A stretch of DNA of 64,000 nucleotides. Origin: Antedon bifida. Its lineage: Eukaryota; Echinodermata; Crinoidea; Comatulida; Antedonidae. The stretch spans positions 17,117,001-17,181,000 of the forward strand of contig OY727095.1 in the NCBI GenBank assembly GCA_963402885.1. Direction: 5' to 3'. The notes under the pieces were generated by a model. The model worked only from the letters and a program-made list of their open reading frames with translations, was not told the DNA's origin and did no database searches. This document shows positions 58,750 through 64,000 of this stretch, piece by piece. The first letter of the stretch is position 1, and every line of letters begins with the position of its first letter. The position numbers and the translations under genes are program-made.

Positions 58750-60482
58750 GGCGCTAGTTCCGTTTCGCACCTGTTTTATTTCGACTAAAAATTTATTAAG
58801 TAACTTATTGTGAATACCACACCTTAGAATTGGGCCTCATAAGTACTTTTATGAAGAAGAATCACATAAAAAGTGACAAATAAATCTTTAGTTTTTTTCT
58901 TTTTTTTTTAATGATTTTACGTGTTTCTCGCACACCGTTCACGAATTTCGCACACAAAGAACGGTTTTCAAAGAACATTAACCGACCCTACATCTAATTA
59001 GTCCATGCCCGGGACTATGACTAAGAGGGATATTATTTAGATCATTGAGGTATATAAACCTACGCCGTGGCTAAAGATACGGTACCGTATCCTAACTTCT
59101 CTTTACTAAAGGTGCGGTAAAATTGCATTACGTCATAATCAGCCAATGGGGTGCTGGTACTTGTGTGACGTCATTGTATAAGGACTTTGGATTTTTTTTC
59201 ATATAGCGTCTGTAGAGAATGTCTATCGGCGGCGCCAGGCTGCATGGATGTGTGCACCGATTATGTGACTCAGCCCCGGGGCTAGACCTAGTAATGTTGA
59301 ATCCAGACGTTTAATAACGGGCGACGACGTCAATGATGTAGTAATAGAGCAAGTTCATGTGGTTGGTGGACGTTTCATAAAGCGTTTAAAACATGCACTC
59401 AATCTCAAATATTATTTCATTATACAACATACAGTAGTAGTATTATAATCCGATATGTTGATTAGAAGTAAAGGAATTATAATTCAATGTTGGAAATTGT
59501 GTTGCGTCTAGTTCATTCGTCCTTAGTTACTATGAGAGTTTTATTTTTATTCCAAATGGCCTACAGTATTTAGGCCTATATTTTTTATTAACCTTTGTTT
59601 ACAGATGATGACCATAAACAACAAGCAAATGCGGACAATAAAGGGGCTCTCAAATAATATGATTTAGACAGTAGCCCAGGGCTGAGTCACAGAAATCAGC
59701 GCACACATGCAGCTTCCATGGCACCGCTTTCCTTACACAAACTCACATAATGAGGTTATAGTAAATAGGCCTAGGCCTCTTTTGAAACAGTTTTCTGTAT
59801 CCTAGAATTAAAATCAACATGTTTTGGCTTTTCAATAATAATAACAGACGTAGGCTACATTTAGTTTTTGTCATCACACGACGGCGATAATAGCAAGAAA
59901 ATGCGGTTGATCACTGTTTTCGCGATATGAACAAAAATTCAAAGTCCTTATACAATGACGTCACACACCAGCACCCCATTGGCTGATTATGACGTAATGT
60001 AATTTTACCGTATCTTTAGCCACGGCGATAAACCTACAGTACATCTTATGATGATGAAATTGTCGATTTTTATTCTTAAAAGTCAACGAAAACCATGTAC
60101 AGTTTCAACAGTAACAATAACATTTTAGTTGTATTGACATTGACAAAATATATTGAAATTGAACGTAATTTTCACCAATAAATGCATTAAATATGCGCAT
60201 TCCACTGCCTTTTTAGCCCTCTATTATAGTTACTCTTTTGGCGCTCCATAGAAACGTCAATATTGAACATGGAGTAGGCCTAGGCCCTATGATGTGAAAT
60301 TCACAAACCGCCCATGTGCAAGAAACACATCTAAATTAAAAGGATTTATTTGTTACTTTTTCTGTGATTCTCCATTGTAAAGTACGTAAGTAAGTCTAAT
60401 TCTAAGGTGTGATATTGAGGATAAAGTTCCTTAACACACTTGGAGTCGAAATAAAAGACAGGTGCGAAACGGAACTAGCGCC
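58750..60482. mobile_element. Second foldback (long inverted repeat) element
   Basis: The left tip 'ggcgctagttccgtttcgca' and the right tip 'tgcgaaacggaactagcgcc' are exact complements. The complementarity continues inward with gaps: about 59060-59200 pairs with 59935-60035 (both with 'cagccaatggggtgctg' or its complement), and about 59225-59285 with 59665-59725. 1.73 kb, no transposase seen, target duplication unclear. Confidence 0.7.
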
Positions 60483-61735
60483 TCTAGCTAGGCTAGTAGT
60501 AGGCCCCTATTAGTAGTGTAGTCAGTACGTAGATGGCTAAGCCTAGGCTAGGCCTACTAGCTAGAATAGTTTGTTAGCTAGCTAGGCTAGGTAGGGCCTA
60601 TATCCTAGGATACGAATATAAGATCCAAATAAAGACCTGCTATTAAAACAATACAGTATAAAGAATTCCGTATATGATATGGTATGATAATAATGAAACA
60701 AAACTTACTTCTTGTTTTTGTCATTCTTCTGTATATATATAATTAAAAACGTGTGGTGGGCATGCCATGGGGGGGGTGATAAACTTTATTTTTTATAGAG
60801 GGCGCAATCACAATTTGTCTACATTTTATCGCTGCAATATTATCGAAGAACTTTATTACTCGATCTCCGGCGGCGGGTTGGTGAAATGAATAATATTATT
60901 CCTATAATAAACAATACATTTTTAACAATAGCTAGCACGTACAATTTGATATAATGATCTCCTCGATGTTAAAATCTCCCTCTTCAAAAAACACTATCCT
61001 TACAAATAAACAAATATGTTTTTCATTCATAATTTAGTATTTATTAAAAAATATGAATAACAATAAAACATAGCAGCATAAATACTGAATTGAGTTTTAA
61101 TTTACAAAATTGAATTGAAAGTAAAAAAATATCAAAATATAAAACATTTCATTTACCAAACAGACATTTAAAAATTAATTCATATAAAAAATATAATTAC
61201 TGTACAAAAAAATTGAACACTATAAACAATCATTTATCAAACATTAATTTAGATTTAAGCATTGTTTGTTTAACAATCAGATCAAATATGAAACAGAGAA
61301 GGAGGCGTTTGCAGCACAGTGGGATTCAACAAAGTTGTGTCTATGTCTAGTGTGGTAAGGGGAAGGATTAGAGGGCGCAAGGATTTAATTCTGTTGAGAG
61401 CCATATATATAGTTATGACTTTATATATATGGCTCTGATTCTGTTCTTCCGTTTACCTGGTCTCATTTGCATATATTTTTGTCCCGTTTTGTTTTTGTAA
61501 TTCTGCATATAAAAAAAATAAATTAACAAACTATATAATTAACTGGTTCTCTGAAGTTAAACAAAAAATTGGAAGACATTTCAACTACTTCCAGTTCCTA
61601 GGTGTTTTTTCCTCTTTATTTTTAATATTTAAACTCTGTCCATTTACTGTACTGTACTATAATGTTGTCAGTTGAATTCCTTCAGGGGAACATTTTTGTT
61701 TTTAATAAAAAGGGGAATCAAGAGTGGACTTTGAC
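60483..61735. other. No gene seen; related to the left flank of the window
   Basis: Words in the order 'gagggcgcaatca' (60799), 'ccttacaaat' (61000) and 'tcc.gttttgtttttgt' (61480) match those at 869, 1092 and 1152. An inverted pair 'agagccatatatat'/'atatatatggctct' lies at 61401-61440. Confidence 0.45.
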
Positions 61736-62090
61736 CTTTGGATTATTTTTCAAAACAGAAGAAACATTTTAAACAAAATTGGATCTCTTAATTGGAGAGA
61801 ATGTAATCAATGAAGTAGATAAAGGCTTGTTTGATAAATTTCTTTCATGGAAAAATAATATTCATAGTTTATTTCAAAATGTAAGAAAAAAAAATCTTAT
61901 TTAAGTTGAGATATTTTGTTCCTCAATACATCCTAATTATAATCTACAATTCATTTATTAATCCATTATTCGTTTATGGCATTGAGGTCTGGGGTAGCAC
62001 ATATTCTTCTTACTTAAACCAATTACTTATTTAAAAAATGTATGTTTGTCATTTGATTTTTGCCTGTAATCTCAACCTAGAGACTCTAAT
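61736..62090 (+). mobile_element. LINE reverse-transcriptase remnant
   Basis: With frame changes, the plus strand reads LTFGLFFKTEETF, LFDKFLSWKNNI and then YNSFINPLFVYGIEVWGSTY. The last is the conserved 'INP...YGIEVWGST' block near the end of non-LTR reverse transcriptases. Broken by stops; a dead fragment. Confidence 0.55.
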
Positions 62091-62183
62091 ATAAATGCAC
62101 AACAAAATATAAAAACAGTTAAAATGGTCTTATCTCTAAATATAGCAATAGGTAATGCCTGCAGGAACAGTAGCAATGCTTGT

Positions 62184-62520
62184 AGGCCTACTGTTATTTT
62201 TTGTAATATTCCAGTATTGTTATTTTGTTTTGTAGTCTTTCTTTTGTTACTAATATTCATGTACCGTTTAGTACACTGAAATCTTATAATAAATCTTTAT
62301 AGGCCTACTGTTATTTTTTGTAATATTCCAGTATTGTTATTTTGTTTTGTCGTCTTTTTTTTGTTACTAACATTCATGTACTGTTTAGTACACTGAAATC
62401 TTATAATAAATCCTTGTAGGCCTACTGTTATTTTTTGTAATATTCCAGTATTGTTATTTTGTTTTGTTGTCTTTTTTTTGTTACTAACATTCATGTACCG
62501 TTTAGTACACTGAAATCTTT
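62184..62520. repeat. Three-copy ~118-bp tandem repeat
   Basis: 'ggcctactgttattttttgt' begins units at about 62184, 62302 and 62419. The minus-strand frames at 62072 and 62297 are read out of this repeat. Confidence 0.8.
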
Positions 62521-62529
62521 CAACAGTAG

Positions 62530-63150
62530 AACCTCCTCTTTACTACTGGAGTAAACCTCTTCTTTAGGACACCCCTATTCAGGGGACACACCCCTCCTTT
62601 TTACTACTGGAGTAAACCCCTTCTTTAGGACACCCCTATTCAGAGGACACACCTCTCCTCTTTACTACTGGAGTAAAGCCCTTCTTTAGGACACCCCTAT
62701 TCAGGGGACACACCCCTCCTCTTTACTACTGGAGTAAACCTCTTCTTTAGGACACCCCTATTCAGGGGACACACCCCTCCTTTTTACTACTGGAGTAAAC
62801 CCCTTCTTTAGGGCACCACTATTCAGGGGACACACCCCTCCTCTTTACTACTGTAGTAAACCCCTACTTTAGGACACCCCTATTCAGGGGACACACCCCT
62901 CCTCTTTACTACAGGAGTAAACCCCTTCTTTAGGACACCCCCATTCAGGGGACACACCCCTCATCTTTACTACTGGAGTAAAACCCTTCTTTAGGACACC
63001 CCTATTCAGGGGACACACCCCTCCTCTTTACTACTGGAGTAAACCCCTTCTTTAGGACAACCCTATTCAGGGGACACACCCCTATTCAGGGGACACACCC
63101 TCCTCTTTACTACTGGAGTAAATCCCTTCTTTAGGACACCTCCATTCAGG
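62530..63150. repeat. ~61-bp minisatellite, about ten copies
   Basis: The unit contains 'ctctttactactggagtaaa', 'ccccttctttaggacacccc' and 'tattcaggggacacacccct'. One unit near 63060-63100 has a partial internal duplication. The array continues into a sequence (63148-63265) shared with the TIR element at 8559. Confidence 0.85.
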
Positions 63151-63265
63151 GGACACTTTCTCATAAAACGAGGGGAAATATATGTTTTAGCACTACAGCC
63201 AACTTCTAATTAGGGGACAACCCTATTAAAGGGACAGGGACACATTTGAGAGTGCCAAATGGTTG

Positions 63266-64000
63266 ATTTAATCCTATTATAAGGGGACAGCAATTTTTTT
63301 TTGGAAAGAAACCACCACAGACAATAACTAGTGTGTTTGAAGTCTGGGATACCAGGGTATCTATGCTATTGTACATTGAGGTATGACATGCTAACATTAC
63401 ATCGCAACCAAATCACTACTCAATTGGCAGATAAAAGAGTTCACAGGTAGATTGTACTGGTACCAGTTTTCAACACTTTAACGCCGTCTATGAAAGAATG
63501 AAAAACAGTATCAATCAATTTAGTATAACAGTTATCATGATTATTGTGGAAATTGTAATTGTTTTTTTAAGATTATGAATAATAAATATAAATTCATAAA
63601 ACACCACAATATTTTCCAATGTAATAAATTCAGTAGATTAGCATCATAATCATTGTTGAAATCATAATCATTATTTGAATATGATCACAGTATAATTCAT
63701 GAAATTACACAAAATCATTTCCAATTTCAGGAAATAAATTCAGTAGATAGCATTCTTATCATAATTACTGTTTTAAGGATTTTGAATAAAAATTTATGAA
63801 ACACCACAAAATTCTTTCCAATTTCAAGTAATAATTCAGCATTGTTATAATTATTGTTTAATAATCATCACTGTTTGAATATGATTATAATATAATTATA
63901 ATTCAATAATTTTCAATATCTATGATCAAAAAAATTTATGAAACACCACAAAATTCTTTCAAATTTTATGTAATAAATTCAGTAGATAGCATTCTTATCA
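63266..64000. other. Diverged copy of the 3' part of the main locus
   Basis: 63371-63402 ('acattgaggtatgacatgct') matches the 98-bp repeat unit at 2311. About 63530-64000 resembles the intron at 3460-3640 ('aaatcataatca.tgtttgaa', 'aaaacaccac.ataatttt.'), present here in about four diverged repeats. The DED-like exon that lies between these in the main gene (2941-3440) is absent. It suggests a truncated duplicate whose remaining exons, if any, would be beyond 64000. Confidence 0.45.

Noticed and set aside
62072-62494. Similar minus-strand frames (MN.SNK.KTTKQNNNTG)
   Set aside because: Products of the ~118-bp tandem repeat, not independent genes.

Overview
The window is AT-rich (roughly two-thirds A+T) animal nuclear DNA with introns, many small transposons and minisatellites. 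The protein families seen (ankyrin repeats, ZU5, UPA, a DED-like death fold) are metazoan. The abundant 'CCTAGGCCTAG' motif and the transposon mix look like a marine invertebrate, possibly an echinoderm. That assignment is a weak inference.

The main content is one spliced gene on the minus strand, running from about 43.0 kb down to 2.9 kb. I assembled it by hand from splice sites, reading phase and family similarity: 24 coding exons, 3777 nt including the stop, about 1258 residues, in frame throughout. Its layout is N-terminal ankyrin cap (36.3 kb), seven near-identical single-repeat ankyrin exons (32.4-20.2 kb), a divergent last ankyrin exon (18.1 kb), then two copies of a ZU5-UPA-linker-DED-like module (A: 14.1-9.3 kb; B: 8.5-2.9 kb). 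ZU5-UPA is the same domain pair as the autoproteolytic FIIND of NLRP1, CARD8 and PIDD1. Module A carries the His-Phe-Ser cleavage triplet; module B has His-Phe-Cys. The protein therefore looks like a candidate innate-immune or cell-death sensor: an ankyrin recognition array in front of two FIIND-like/death-fold signalling units.

The introns are loaded with mobile DNA: a 6.4-kb foldback element filling intron 1 (36468-42899), a Helitron with an exact empty site (32789-33817), a 71-bp satellite (35.4-36.1 kb), Harbinger-like and mariner-like MITEs, a fragment resembling 5S rRNA, and a LINE fragment. The ankyrin exons sit in a recent large tandem array whose introns are almost as similar as the exons.

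From 43.2 kb to the right end I see no host gene. The region holds a 31-bp minisatellite of about 53 copies (43.2-44.8 kb), a hAT-like element with an 8-bp target duplication (47959-49129), a 5'-truncated Ty3/gypsy retrotransposon with one long gag-pol frame (50640-54567) inside an 89-bp satellite, a small tandem duplication carrying two nested insertions with its own empty site (56.2-57.8 kb), a second foldback (58750-60482), a LINE remnant, and tandem repeats. The last kilobase resembles DNA around the 3' end of the main gene, which suggests a partial duplicate of this locus.

All exon boundaries are predictions from sequence alone; no transcript or database comparison was available.
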